A stretch of 64,000 bases of DNA from Rheinheimera sp. D18 (GCF_004345025.1 NZ_CP037745.1:620001-684000), one strand, 5' to 3'; shown: positions 16,270 to 24,269, numbered from the stretch's first letter. The notes: generated by a model not told the origin, from the sequence alone. Numbers and translations: made by a program.

Positions 16270-17516
16270 TGAAGCTAGCAAGGTTAAGTTTATGGAACCG
16301 TCGTGGCACTGTGCTAATGACCTGGTTATCGTTAACTATTAGTATTGCATTGCTAATTGGTATTAATCATTTACGCATTGAAGCAAAAACCAGCTTTACC
16401 AGCACAGTGTCAGGTACCGACCTGATTGTTGGTGCGCGCTCTGGCCAACTTAATTTATTACTGTACTCGGTATTTCGCATTGGTAATGCCACCGCGAATA
16501 TTAGCTGGCCCAGCTATCAGCGCATTATTAAACATCCGCAAATTGCCTGGAGTATTCCTATTTCGTTGGGCGACTCGCATCGAGGCTATCGAGTAATGGG
16601 CACTAATAGTGATTATTTTACCTATTATCGTTATGCGAATAATCAGCCATTAGTGTTGCGTCAGGGCCAGCCATTCGCAAGTGTTTTCGATACGGTATTA
16701 GGCGCCGAAGTAGCGCAAAAGCTAGGCTATAAATTGGGGCAACAAATAGAGTTGTCACATGGCGTTGGTGCGGTAAGTTTTAGCCAGCATAAAAATAAGC
16801 CCTTTACTGTCGTTGGTATCTTGGCGCGCACCGGCACTCCGGTTGATCAAACGGTGCATGTTAATCTTGAAGCTATTGAGGCAATACATTTAGATTTGCA
16901 ACAAGGCGCACCCAAGCCAACGCAGGTAACCCGCGAGCAAGCGTTAGCACACGACTTAACCCCTAAAGCAATTACCGCTTTTATGCTGGGATTAACGTCA
17001 CGAATGGCAACCTTTACCGTGCAGCGACAAATTAATGAATTTAAAACCGAACCCTTAACCGCAATTTTACCCGGCGTTGCGTTAGCTGAACTGTGGCAAA
17101 TGTTAGGTATGGTTGAGGGCCTACTATTGTTGATTAGCTTATTAGTTTTGCTGGCGGCTCTGGTTGGTATGATTACAACACTACTGGCTTCAATGAAAGA
17201 ACGGCAGCGTGAAATGGCCATTTTACGTGCTGCAGGTGCGCATCCTTGGTATTTGTTTGTGCTAATTCAGCTTGAAGTATTATTAGTAACCCTAGCGTCG
17301 ATGCTATCGGCATGTGTATTACTATTTATGAGTTTGGTGTTGTTACAAGACAAATTAGCGGCTGATTTTGGCTTATTTATTAGCTTAAACATTCTTAACC
17401 AAGCTACGTTGTATTGGGCGGTCGGTATTCTGGCATTATCTAGTGTGTTAGCCACTATTCCTGGCATGTTAGCCTATCGAAATACCTTAGCCGACGGCCT
17501 TACGGTTCGTTTGTAG
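16263..17516 (+). CDS. ABC transporter permease, FtsX/MacB type
   Basis: A 417-residue membrane protein with one N-terminal helix (about 18-33), a large periplasmic domain (to about 275) and three C-terminal helices. The FtsX-type cytoplasmic loop SMKERQREMAILRAAGAHPW identifies the family. The periplasmic domain contains SGTDLIVGARSGQLNLLLYS, characteristic of the small-lipoprotein/zinc-linked subgroup that co-occurs with DUF3299. It pairs with the ATPase just upstream. The kinase gene on the other strand overlaps its last ~17 bases. Confidence 0.88.
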   Translation: MLMKLARLSLWNRRGTVLMTWLSLTISIALLIGINHLRIEAKTSFTSTVSGTDLIVGARSGQLNLLLYSVFRIGNATANISWPSYQRIIKHPQIAWSIPISLGDSHRGYRVMGTNSDYFTYYRYANNQPLVLRQGQPFASVFDTVLGAEVAQKLGYKLGQQIELSHGVGAVSFSQHKNKPFTVVGILARTGTPVDQTVHVNLEAIEAIHLDLQQGAPKPTQVTREQALAHDLTPKAITAFMLGLTSRMATFTVQRQINEFKTEPLTAILPGVALAELWQMLGMVEGLLLLISLLVLLAALVGMITTLLASMKERQREMAILRAAGAHPWYLFVLIQLEVLLVTLASMLSACVLLFMSLVLLQDKLAADFGLFISLNILNQATLYWAVGILALSSVLATIPGMLAYRNTLADGLTVRL

Positions 17517-18876
17517 TTAACTGCAATGGGCAGTTTAGCGTAACAACACAGCCTGTATCTGCGTTATGCAGGCTAATTTCACCTTGTAACAAGTGTGAAA
17601 CTAGGTTGAACACTAAGGTTAAACCTAGGCCTTTTGCGCCCGCGCTGCGTCGCGTGGTAAAAAAGGGCTCAAAGGCTCTGGCGAGTTCGTGCTTATCCAT
17701 ACCTCGACCATTATCTCTAACCTCAAGCTGCCAACTGTGTTTATTCTGGCTAGTACGAATAATAACTTGCCGTTTTTGTTCGGTATTAAAAGCATGAACG
17801 CAGGCGTTTTCAATTAGGCGCGTTAAAATGAGCGCCAGAGGGCTGGCAAAGCTTTGCACTTGCATACGCTCTGGAATATGTATTTGCACTTCAACATGGT
17901 GCTGTTTTAGTATCGATTCGATGCTAGATAATACGTCGGGAATAAATCGATTTAACTGTAAGTTTTCTGCTTTTTTCTGCTCTGAACTTGCAGCAGCCGT
18001 TTGTTTAAAGCTATTAACTAAATCGACGCTGCGCTGCAGGTTGGCATTTACCATTGCTATGCAGTTTTTAATGGCATTACCGTTATGGGCAAAACGCTGG
18101 CGCGTAAGTTGGTTGGCGTGAAACAATTGTTCTAACTCTAGCAAGGTAGCTTCCGCGTGGCTATTAGCGGTTACGGCAATACCTAATGGCGTATTAATTT
18201 CGTGAGCAATACCCGCCACTAAACGGCCCAAACTGGCCATTTTTTCTACTTCAATTAAACGATGTTGAGTCTGCTGTAGTTGCTCTAAAGACTGAGTTAA
18301 CTGCTGAGTACGTTGGCTAACTATTTGCTCTAGCCCGCTATTTAGTTGCTCTAATTCGTTTTGGTAGCGAACGCGCTCCGATGCACTAAGCGCGCGGCCA
18401 TAAATATCCGCGAGAAAACTGGCGAAGGTAATTTCATCGTTATTCCATAATTTCGCTTGGCGATGTTCAAGGCAAATAATGCCAACCATAGCACCATGAT
18501 GATGTATTGGAGTATCTAGCATTGAACAAATCTGTAACGGCGTAAGGTAACAAGCCGAAAACTCGCTGGTTTGTGGATGCTGGTGTGCATCACTCGCCAC
18601 GATATTTCGTTCGCCATCTAAAGCCGCAAAGTAACGTGGGAAATCAGCGCGTGCTAACGCCATATTAGGTTCAGGATGGTGTTCGGCGCAATCAAGCAAG
18701 TAAATACAGCGCATTTGCATCCGATCGTCTGATAACAACCAAACGCTCGCACGATCAATTTCTAGCCCTTGCGCAATACTACTTAACAGCAAGCGGCTAC
18801 TTGCCGTTAAATCGCCTTTATCGACATCCGGGTTACGGCTAATGTTAAATAAAATATCGTGTAAATTAGTTAGCAT
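17500..18876 (-). CDS. Soluble GAF-domain sensor histidine kinase
   Basis: A 458-residue kinase without membrane helices. I start it at Met 18876, where homology to GAF proteins begins; the longer frame from 18951 has no better ribosome site. Layout: GAF domain (about 1-165; its SMLDTPIHHHGAMVGIICLEH core is typical), a Gln-rich coiled coil, HisKA with the phosphoacceptor in GIAHEINTP near residue 230, and HATPase (N box LIENACVHAFN, G1 DNGRGM, F box FEPFFTT, G2 GLGLTLV). No receiver or separate regulator is adjacent. The PEP-CTERM-associated acyltransferase gene lies upstream on the same strand, 174 bp away. Confidence 0.85.
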   Translation of the reverse strand: MLTNLHDILFNISRNPDVDKGDLTASSRLLLSSIAQGLEIDRASVWLLSDDRMQMRCIYLLDCAEHHPEPNMALARADFPRYFAALDGERNIVASDAHQHPQTSEFSACYLTPLQICSMLDTPIHHHGAMVGIICLEHRQAKLWNNDEITFASFLADIYGRALSASERVRYQNELEQLNSGLEQIVSQRTQQLTQSLEQLQQTQHRLIEVEKMASLGRLVAGIAHEINTPLGIAVTANSHAEATLLELEQLFHANQLTRQRFAHNGNAIKNCIAMVNANLQRSVDLVNSFKQTAAASSEQKKAENLQLNRFIPDVLSSIESILKQHHVEVQIHIPERMQVQSFASPLALILTRLIENACVHAFNTEQKRQVIIRTSQNKHSWQLEVRDNGRGMDKHELARAFEPFFTTRRSAGAKGLGLTLVFNLVSHLLQGEISLHNADTGCVVTLNCPLQLTTNEP

Positions 18877-18930
18877 AACGACAATTAATACTCCGCATAA
18901 TCGTATTTTACAGAGAGAACCCATTGTTTG

Positions 18931-18947
18931 TATACCAACAAGGTATA
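18931..18947. promoter_or_regulatory. Inverted repeat upstream of the GAF kinase gene
   Basis: TATACC (18931-18936), AACAA, GGTATA (18942-18947), 55 bases before the kinase start. It could be an operator; the regulator is unknown. Confidence 0.3.
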
Positions 18948-19050
18948 GCATTTACATTAGGTGAATACGAAACTTTTCTGAGTATTTTCATTGTCTTGGT
19001 AACATAGCGTTTTACACAAACTGCCTAGCGTGCAAACCGCGACCAGCTAT

Positions 19051-19851
19051 TCACACTTGTGATGCGCTATAGCACAGCGCCAGTTGCGGCCTTGCATTAG
19101 ATAAGGTGTCAGATAGCTGAGCTTCTAGCATAGTATGCAATTGCAGATAATCCGCATTTAACGTAGATGAAATAGTACGCGCATCTAAATAGTAGGGCGC
19201 TCGAATACCATTAAAAGCGATGGGTTTGCCTATTTGTATAAAGTGAATACCAACGCGACGCAGTGCTCTGGCCAGTGCGGGCTCTATCATAACGTAAGCA
19301 TGCACACGACCTGCGCGTAAACACGTTATTTGGGCAATTAAATATAATGAAATAGCCACTAATTTACTGCAGCTACGCTCAGCACTTAGCGCGTTTGGCG
19401 TTAACGATGTTGCGCAACGAATTTCTGCTGGCACCGCAAGCCGAGAAATCTCACAAATATGTTGACGGTCAAAGTTTTGCGGCGCAAATGAGGTATCAAT
19501 CCATTCATTGTCAAAATGCTGCTCTATTGGCAATAATTCGTGGTTGTCGCTGCTAGTAACGATACGTACCGTACCGGCAATAGTGTTACTTGCTAAATGA
19601 TTTACCGCAATGTGTACCGATCTCTGATCAAAATTGTCTTGCTCTAGCCGGCCAACTCGGGTTGGCTCAAACTGTAACTCTTCACAGTACACTTTGTGGC
19701 GTAAGCGATAAACGCGCTTTTTTTGCTGCGCTGAGTTCGCTTGCGTTGCCTGAAAGTAGTGTAGAAAATGGTGCCACGGCTTATTTACATCAACAGCCTG
19801 TTCTTGCTCTGTTAGCACCGCAGCATTATTGGCTGCAAACCCTAAGCTCAT
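19051..19851 (-). CDS. PEP-CTERM/exosortase system-associated acyltransferase (FeeM-like)
   Basis: A 266-residue GNAT-fold acyltransferase related to N-acyl amino acid synthases and autoinducer synthases. The start at 19851 is preceded by TTGGGG at 6 bases; the TTG four codons earlier is an unlikely start. Telling segments are RVYRLRHKVYCEELQFEP (the RxxRxxVYxxExxF N-terminal motif), a GTVRIV strand and EISRLAV. The family accompanies PEP-CTERM/exosortase loci and is thought to make long-chain N-acyl products, but its function there is unproved. A PEP-CTERM protein is encoded 26 kb away at 45447. It is followed by the GAF kinase on the same strand. Confidence 0.85.
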   Translation of the reverse strand: MSLGFAANNAAVLTEQEQAVDVNKPWHHFLHYFQATQANSAQQKKRVYRLRHKVYCEELQFEPTRVGRLEQDNFDQRSVHIAVNHLASNTIAGTVRIVTSSDNHELLPIEQHFDNEWIDTSFAPQNFDRQHICEISRLAVPAEIRCATSLTPNALSAERSCSKLVAISLYLIAQITCLRAGRVHAYVMIEPALARALRRVGIHFIQIGKPIAFNGIRAPYYLDARTISSTLNADYLQLHTMLEAQLSDTLSNARPQLALCYSASQV

Positions 19852-20154
19852 TTTTTGCCCCAAAGATACGCGCTATGGTTTAATTGCACGTTATTATTTT
19901 TTAAGATCTAAGTTAAACCTGACAAAACCAATCCTTGGGTAGGCTGCCTAGTATTCACAAGTGAATTTTGGGCGAAAAGCACTATGCTGCTGAAAATGAC
20001 GCAGGTCAAACCCTGCAGAAGAAATAATGTGTAAAAAACAGCAGTTTTTTACTAAAGCTTTGATTTTAACAAAGTTAAAAAATTAACCTTTTAATGATAA
20101 TTAGTGTGTTTTATTCAGTTTAAATTCACGAAAACACTAATTTTTAACCTTAAG
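19852..20154. other. 303-bp gap between ohrR and acyltransferase genes
   Basis: No coding region is visible. It holds an AT-rich hairpin (GTAAAAAAC at 20031-20039, GTTTTTTAC at 20044-20052) that could end ohrR transcription, and TTCACAAGTGAA at 19954-19965, a short near-palindrome. I checked the minus strand for sigma-54 elements and found none. Confidence 0.4.
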
Positions 20155-20610
20155 CTATTTACGTCGGCCTTGTTCAAGGTTCTGAATTGTTAATTGCACT
20201 TGACGCGCCAAGGTGCGTAGCATGACTAAGCGGTCGTCATCCAGCGAAATTTGACAACGTAATGCTGGCATCACCCCGGCAATGTGCTGCTCTAATGCTC
20301 TGCCAGCGTCGGTTAGCACGACTTGCTTTACTCGTTCATCGTGCGTGGCACTCTCGCGCTTTAACCAACCTTTTTGCTCTAGCTTTTTAACTAACGGCGT
20401 TAAGGTTCCAGAGTCAAACAGGGTTTGGCTACCTAAATCACCTAAACTGATGTTGTCTTGCTGCCATAAAGCCAGCATCACCACATACTGCGGGTAGGTA
20501 AGATCGAAGGGCTGCAATAATGGCCGATATAGCCTGATAACGGCATTAGACGCGCTATATAACGCAAAGCAGATTTGTTGCTCTAAAGGCACGGTTTTAG
20601 TCATTGGCAA
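20155..20610 (-). CDS. ohrR: Organic hydroperoxide-sensing MarR repressor OhrR
   Basis: A 151-residue MarR-family regulator that represses ohr until its reactive N-terminal Cys is oxidised by organic hydroperoxides. That Cys is present in QQICFALYSA (about residue 13), in the family's normal position. The winged helix spans DLGSQTLFDSGTLTPLVKKLEQKGW and the wing LKRESATHDERVKQ. It is divergent from ohr, with a 26-bp palindrome between them. The gene pair and the Cys make the call firm. Confidence 0.93.
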   Translation of the reverse strand: MPMTKTVPLEQQICFALYSASNAVIRLYRPLLQPFDLTYPQYVVMLALWQQDNISLGDLGSQTLFDSGTLTPLVKKLEQKGWLKRESATHDERVKQVVLTDAGRALEQHIAGVMPALRCQISLDDDRLVMLRTLARQVQLTIQNLEQGRRK

Positions 20611-20685
20611 TTATCCAGAAAATTTACGCTAGTGTAGCAAAAATACCCGATGTCGCGAATATAACTACGGAATATACCTTTCGCA

Positions 20686-20711
20686 AAATAATCTTGCGCG
20701 CAAGATTATTT
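20686..20711. promoter_or_regulatory. 26-bp perfect palindrome, presumed OhrR operator
   Basis: The left half is AAATAATCTTGCG and the right half is its exact complement, with no spacer. It lies in the ohrR/ohr divergent promoter region, 56 bases before the ohr start. Binding by OhrR is inferred from location and symmetry. Confidence 0.75.
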
Positions 20712-20766
20712 GTTGCTAGTATAACCAGGTTAGCAAATGGCAACTAAACGTATTTACGAGGTTATA

Positions 20767-21183
20767 ATGGATATTTTATATAAAGCTGTAGTGACATCAA
20801 CCGGTGGTCGTGATGGCAGTGCAAAATCGAACGATGGTTTACTTGATGTAAAACTTGCCCCACCAAAAGAACTTGGTGGTAACGGTGGCGCAACTAACCC
20901 AGAACAATTGTTCGCCGCGGGTTATTCAGCCTGCTTTATTGGCGCAATGAAGTTTGTCGCAACTCAGACTAAGCTGTCATTGCCTAATGATTTAAGCCTA
21001 CGTGCTGAAGTTGGTATTGGTAAAATTGAAGGCGGTTTTGGCCTAGATGTTGATTTATTTGTTAGCTTGCCAGGAATGGATAACGGCGCCGCTGAAGATT
21101 TAGTGAACCAAGCGCACCAAGTATGCCCATATTCAAATGCCACTCGCGGCAACATTGAAGTGCGTTTGCACGTTAGTGTTTAA
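20767..21183 (+). CDS. ohr: Organic hydroperoxide reductase Ohr
   Basis: Ohr is a thiol peroxidase that reduces organic and fatty-acid hydroperoxides, recycled by lipoylated proteins. The start at 20767 has GAGG five bases upstream and gives 138 residues, the normal length; the upstream in-frame ATG at 20737 lacks support. The peroxidatic Cys is in GYSACFIGAM and the resolving Cys in HQVCPYSNATRGN; the RDGSAKS segment near residue 14 is also typical. It is the OhrR target. Transcription probably ends at the hairpin 21199-21224, which is a copy of the ssrA terminator. Confidence 0.96.
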   Translation: MDILYKAVVTSTGGRDGSAKSNDGLLDVKLAPPKELGGNGGATNPEQLFAAGYSACFIGAMKFVATQTKLSLPNDLSLRAEVGIGKIEGGFGLDVDLFVSLPGMDNGAAEDLVNQAHQVCPYSNATRGNIEVRLHVSV

Positions 21184-21192
21184 ATGACAGAT

Positions 21193-21253
21193 AAAGAAAA
21201 AGGCCAGCATTTCTGCTGGCCTTTGTCATTTGGTGGAGCTGGCGGGAGTTGAA
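21193..21253. repeat. attL: Left attachment site: 61-bp copy of the ssrA 3' end and terminator
   Basis: A 61-base perfect direct repeat of 23138-23198, covering the tmRNA 3' terminus (CCA end and T-arm part) plus its terminator hairpin (stems 21199-21209 and 21214-21224). The copies start 1945 bp apart. It is the classic footprint of site-specific integration into ssrA. Confidence 0.9.
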
Positions 21254-21348
21254 TTATGTATAAAATCAAACATATTAGATACTTATAGTGAAAATGGCAT
21301 TGCCATGTTTATATCCCTTATAGAGTATTTTGGCAATCCTTTCAAAAT

Positions 21349-21888
21349 TTACCAGTTAGCTTCTTCTTTTGCACTTGCCATATATGACTTAAGATCAATT
21401 AAAGAGCGAGAGATCGAGTCTTCTGCTTGAGAAACGATTGATTTTTCGCTAATGCCAGAGTTATTAAACGCATCTAGAAAACTAATTCCATTATCAATTG
21501 GAGTATTAGTGTAACGAAAATTATTATATCGAATCTGATATCTCCCATCTTTTGTACGTATCTCAAGTGTGTGTGGTATCCAAATTTTACTAGTTATATA
21601 GCTTCCTGTGAAAGAGCCCTTTACAATTAACTGATTGTTCTCCCTATCGTTTAGTTGAATCACATCATTTGCAGAGACATAATTTCGAGTGACCCAAACT
21701 AAGGCACTGTCATACAATTCCTTTGCTGTACCAGTCTGATTAACAATCTCACTATATTGAAAGCCATCAGAATTTTTTTCCAAATTGATTCTTTGTCCAC
21801 TAGGAATAGGTGGTTGTGAAGTTGCAGCACAAGCTGACAAAATAAAAGCACAAAGGAAAACAATTGAAAATTTTAAGAAGTTTTGCAT
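21349..21888 (-). CDS. Lipoprotein, DUF4468/TBP-like-fold type (island cargo)
   Basis: A 179-residue lipoprotein: signal segment FSIVFLCAFILSAC with the lipobox LSAC ending at residue 20. The mature part includes ELYDSALVWVTRNYVSANDVIQ and NNQLIVKGSFTG, followed by LEIRTKDGRYQIRYNNF, the strand pattern of DUF4468 domains with a TBP-like fold. That family is common in Bacteroidetes and appears as cargo elsewhere; its function is unknown. Its AT-rich codons differ from the core genes and fit horizontal origin. The family call rests on pattern recognition. Confidence 0.7.
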   Translation of the reverse strand: MQNFLKFSIVFLCAFILSACAATSQPPIPSGQRINLEKNSDGFQYSEIVNQTGTAKELYDSALVWVTRNYVSANDVIQLNDRENNQLIVKGSFTGSYITSKIWIPHTLEIRTKDGRYQIRYNNFRYTNTPIDNGISFLDAFNNSGISEKSIVSQAEDSISRSLIDLKSYMASAKEEANW

Positions 21889-22042
21889 AATTTATAAATC
21901 CTTTTTTTAACAATTTTAATTACATATCTTGGAATAATTAGTTAGTAAGTTCAAGCATCAAGCCCTTAAATATTAGATAATATCAACTTAGTATAAAAAG
22001 AGATTGAAATACTTGGCTAAAGGTAATTTGTTTAAATTATTT

Positions 22043-22270
22043 TTAATCTATCCAGCGCCCGTAAATCAATCGAATCATACCCCAGTCTTTATGCCCCATT
22101 TGTTTGGCTAACCATGTTGGATCTTTCCCCGCGGTTAGCATGGTCGATGCGTAGGTATGGCGGCATTTATAGGGGCGGCGATATTTAACTTGTGCTTGTT
22201 TTAATGCAGGTGTCTAGAAGCGTTCACGTATCATTTTTTTTGCGCTACGAGGTGCGGGGAAGGCACAATC
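22043..22270 (-). pseudogene. Tyrosine recombinase (integrase) C-terminal remnant with in-frame amber codon
   Basis: Translating the minus strand gives FPAPRSAKKMIRERF, a TAG stop, then TPALKQA, YRRPYKCRHTYASTML, LAKQMGHKDWGMIRLIYGRW and a final stop. The catalytic residues of the C-terminal domain are still there: Arg-His in RHTYAS, the MGH His and the nucleophile Tyr in IYGRW. Related integrases usually have FW.PAL at the stop position, so TGG to TAG is the likely change. No continuation to a start is visible upstream, and vapC occupies that region. It is too short and broken to appear as an open frame. Confidence 0.85.
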
Positions 22271-22367
22271 TGCGCTTCTAACTTAAGTGTTAATATTTTG
22301 TACGATGAAGTACTTTTAACATCTGTTGGCTCATTTAGCGGGAAGTGGAATGAGCAGCGAGTTCTAT

Positions 22368-22769
22368 TTAACTTATCCAATTTTCTAATCGTAGACCTTG
22401 TACACGTTCAAACTCTTTCATGTTATTTGTAACTAAAGTCAAACTTTCGCTTCTAGCGTGCGCACTAATATGCAAGTCGTTAACACCAATCGGAGTGCCT
22501 GCTTTTTCTAGCTCAGCTCTGACTTCACCATAGTGCTGTGCTGCTTTTTCACCATATTGTAAAATAGTTAATCTAGAAACAAAATCTTCTACTGCTTGCC
22601 GGTTTTGTTCAGGCTTAGTACTTTTTTCTACACCATGACAAAGCTCTGCGTATGTTATTGAGCTAATGCACATTAACCCTGCGTACTTGTTAAAAGTTTC
22701 TAGTACTTCAATTGGGCGGCGTTTTATCACGTAAATGCATATATTGGTATCAAGCATGTATTTCAGCAT
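22368..22769 (-). CDS. vapC: VapC toxin, PIN-domain ribonuclease
   Basis: A 133-residue PIN-domain toxin that would cut RNA (often initiator tRNA in this family) when freed from VapB. The acidic metal-binding residues are Asp7 (MLDTNICIYVIK), Glu in TYAELCHGVE (about 42) and Asp in GVNDLHISAHARS (about 98), plus the late Asn/Glu block VTNNMKEFERVQGL. The start codon overlaps the vapB stop by one base (TAATG), the normal coupled order antitoxin-toxin. It is island cargo downstream of ssrA. Confidence 0.93.
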   Translation of the reverse strand: MLKYMLDTNICIYVIKRRPIEVLETFNKYAGLMCISSITYAELCHGVEKSTKPEQNRQAVEDFVSRLTILQYGEKAAQHYGEVRAELEKAGTPIGVNDLHISAHARSESLTLVTNNMKEFERVQGLRLENWIS

Positions 22770-23002
22770 TAAAAGGCTTCCCGTTCTTGCTGTTCTTGCG
22801 ATGCCCGTTCAGTCATAAAGTCATCAGTAACAGTTGTACCTTGCAAGAAAAACGAATCCCAGCTGTTAGTCACAGGGGTTAATATGCGGTCTTTACCGAC
22901 TATACGAACCGCGACCTTTTTAACATCATCAGGAAAGCGGGCGTCAATTGGCAAGCGAACTGCTTGAGTATTATTGTTTTTAAACACTGTACCTGTACTC
23001 AT
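22769..23002 (-). CDS. vapB: VapB antitoxin
   Basis: A 77-residue antitoxin. The start at 23002 has GGAGG five bases upstream; the longer frame from 23014 would bury that site. The N-terminus (MSTGTVFKNNNTQAVRLP) is the AbrB/MazE-type swapped-hairpin DNA-binding domain of VapB proteins. The C-terminus (DSFFLQGTTVTDDFMTERA) would wrap round VapC. It precedes and overlaps vapC and probably represses its own operon through the inverted repeat at 23047. Confidence 0.92.
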   Translation of the reverse strand: MSTGTVFKNNNTQAVRLPIDARFPDDVKKVAVRIVGKDRILTPVTNSWDSFFLQGTTVTDDFMTERASQEQQEREAF

Positions 23003-23046
23003 AATTACCTCCACTAACTAGATAGTAGAAGTATATACCTTGATTG

Positions 23047-23067
23047 GTAGATACTCAAAGTATCTAC
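23047..23067. promoter_or_regulatory. Presumed VapB(C) autoregulatory operator
   Basis: GTAGATACT, CAA, AGTATCTAC: a perfect 9-bp inverted repeat 45 bases upstream of vapB. Confidence 0.7.
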
Positions 23068-23137
23068 TTTTGTTTTGTTAAACTAATTTAGCATTAGAGC
23101 AGGCTAACTGCTGGATAATTGGCGTTTAAAAAAGAAC

Positions 23138-23198
23138 AAAGAAAAAGGCCAGCATTTCTGCTGGCCTTTGTCATTTGGTGGAGCTGGCGGGAGTTGAA
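23138..23198. repeat. attR: Right attachment site inside the ssrA 3' end
   Basis: The second copy of the 61-bp perfect direct repeat. It contains the intact tmRNA 3' end and its terminator (stems 23144-23154 and 23159-23169, read on the minus strand). Confidence 0.9.
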
Positions 23199-23536
23199 CC
23201 CGCGTCCGAAAAACCTAGATCGTCGGTACTACATGCTTAGCACATTCATTTAGTTAACCCTCTGAGCGCCGAATGGCAGGCTATCGTCGGGCGAGCCTGA
23301 TTGGTTTTAACGTTTTGTCTCCAGGCGAAGACGCGACGCGATCCTGTTAGGGGTGATCTTCCAGAGTCTCAGCTTACAGGCATGCGTGAGGGGAAGAGCT
23401 ATCTACTGCCTATTAAGCAGCGATTGCGTATGTTTCGTCGTTTGCGACTAGTTTTTTGCGGTTTTTTTACGAGGCCTACCGCACCTCGGCATGCACCTAA
23501 GAGTTCGTGAATCCCGTCGAATCCAGAATCAGCCCC
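23176..23536 (-). ncRNA. ssrA: Transfer-messenger RNA (tmRNA)
   Basis: The tmRNA rescues stalled ribosomes with SmpB and tags the nascent chain. The 5' end GGGGCTGATTCTGG (complement at 23523-23536) and 3' end CCACCA (at 23176) form the tRNA-Ala-like acceptor, with the T-arm GGTTCAACTCC near the 3' end. The tag frame starts at GCAAACGACG and encodes ANDETYAIAA followed by TAATAG, a normal gammaproteobacterial degron. Length is 361 nt. smpB lies just upstream on the same strand. The 3' end is an integration site for the adjacent island, and the gene remains intact. Confidence 0.97.
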
Positions 23537-23681
23537 GAATTCTGTGGTGTTACACTTACTACATCAGTGTTTGGCTATTGTACGCAGCTGCTAGATGTTA
23601 CACAAGTAGCTAATGTACCTTTACCGTTTTTCTACCTCAAACCTTAGATGGGGTTAACCAATAAAAGTTTCAAGGGCTGTA

Positions 23682-24164
23682 TTAACGTTTTGAATGTTTC
23701 ATCATACGTTCTTTTTCACGTGACCAATCTCGATCTTTTATATCGTCACGTTTATCAAACGTTTTCTTACCTTTCGCTAAATGAAACTCTAGTTTCACCC
23801 AGCACGCTTTCCAGTACATCGCGGTGGCAATTAGCGTAAAACCCTCACGATCTTTTAAACCAATCAGTTTATCGAGTTCGCGTTTGTGCAGTAACAGTTT
23901 ACGGTTACGTTCAGGGTCGCAAACAACGTGGCTTGAAGCACTATTTAGTGGCTGAATTTGCGCACCTAATAAGTAGGCTTCGCCCTGATGTAAAATAACG
24001 TAGGAATCGGATAGGTTAACTTTACCTTCACGAATGCTTTTTAATTCCCATCCTTGCAAGACCATACCGGCTTCATAGCGGTCTTCTAAAAAGTACTCGT
24101 GTCGCGCTTTTCTGTTTTGCGCGATAGTACCATTTTTATTTTTACTGGTTTTTTTAGTGCTCAT
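23682..24164 (-). CDS. smpB: tmRNA-binding protein SmpB
   Basis: SmpB binds the tRNA-like part of tmRNA and places it in the empty A site of stalled ribosomes. It has 160 residues, standard length. Motifs: [34 protein letters not shown], and the basic C-terminal tail [19 protein letters not shown], which enters the mRNA channel. It lies upstream of ssrA on the same strand and is divergent from ratA. Confidence 0.97.
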   Translation of the reverse strand: MSTKKTSKNKNGTIAQNRKARHEYFLEDRYEAGMVLQGWELKSIREGKVNLSDSYVILHQGEAYLLGAQIQPLNSASSHVVCDPERNRKLLLHKRELDKLIGLKDREGFTLIATAMYWKACWVKLEFHLAKGKKTFDKRDDIKDRDWSREKERMMKHSKR

Positions 24165-24269
24165 AATTTGTTATTTTCGCAGCTCTATTTTGGGTGTCGG
24201 CGATGGCTCAAGCCTTGTTGCAGCGCGTCAATCTGTTACAATCGGCGGCGAGTTTATAGGGGAGTGAGT

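Larger units (their letters stand above)
21193..23198. mobile_element. Small degraded genomic island integrated at ssrA
   Basis: Bounded by the 61-bp direct repeat, the element holds, all on the minus strand, a DUF4468-like lipoprotein gene, the broken C-terminal end of a tyrosine recombinase, and a vapBC toxin-antitoxin pair. The cargo is more AT-rich than the flanking core genes by eye. With the recombinase broken by an in-frame TAG and truncated, the element cannot excise itself. Confidence 0.85.

Noticed and set aside
19980-20030. Cyclic di-GMP (GEMM-type) riboswitch, suggested by GACGCAGG and CAAACC fragments
   Set aside because: The order and spacing of the GEMM core elements do not fit on either strand; only short fragments match.
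19852-20154. Sigma-54 promoter for the PEP-CTERM-associated acyltransferase
   Set aside because: No GG-N10-GC element in the right orientation with supporting flanks was found.
23301-23510. Plus-strand open frame of 69 codons
   Set aside because: It lies entirely antisense within the tmRNA gene and has no coding features.
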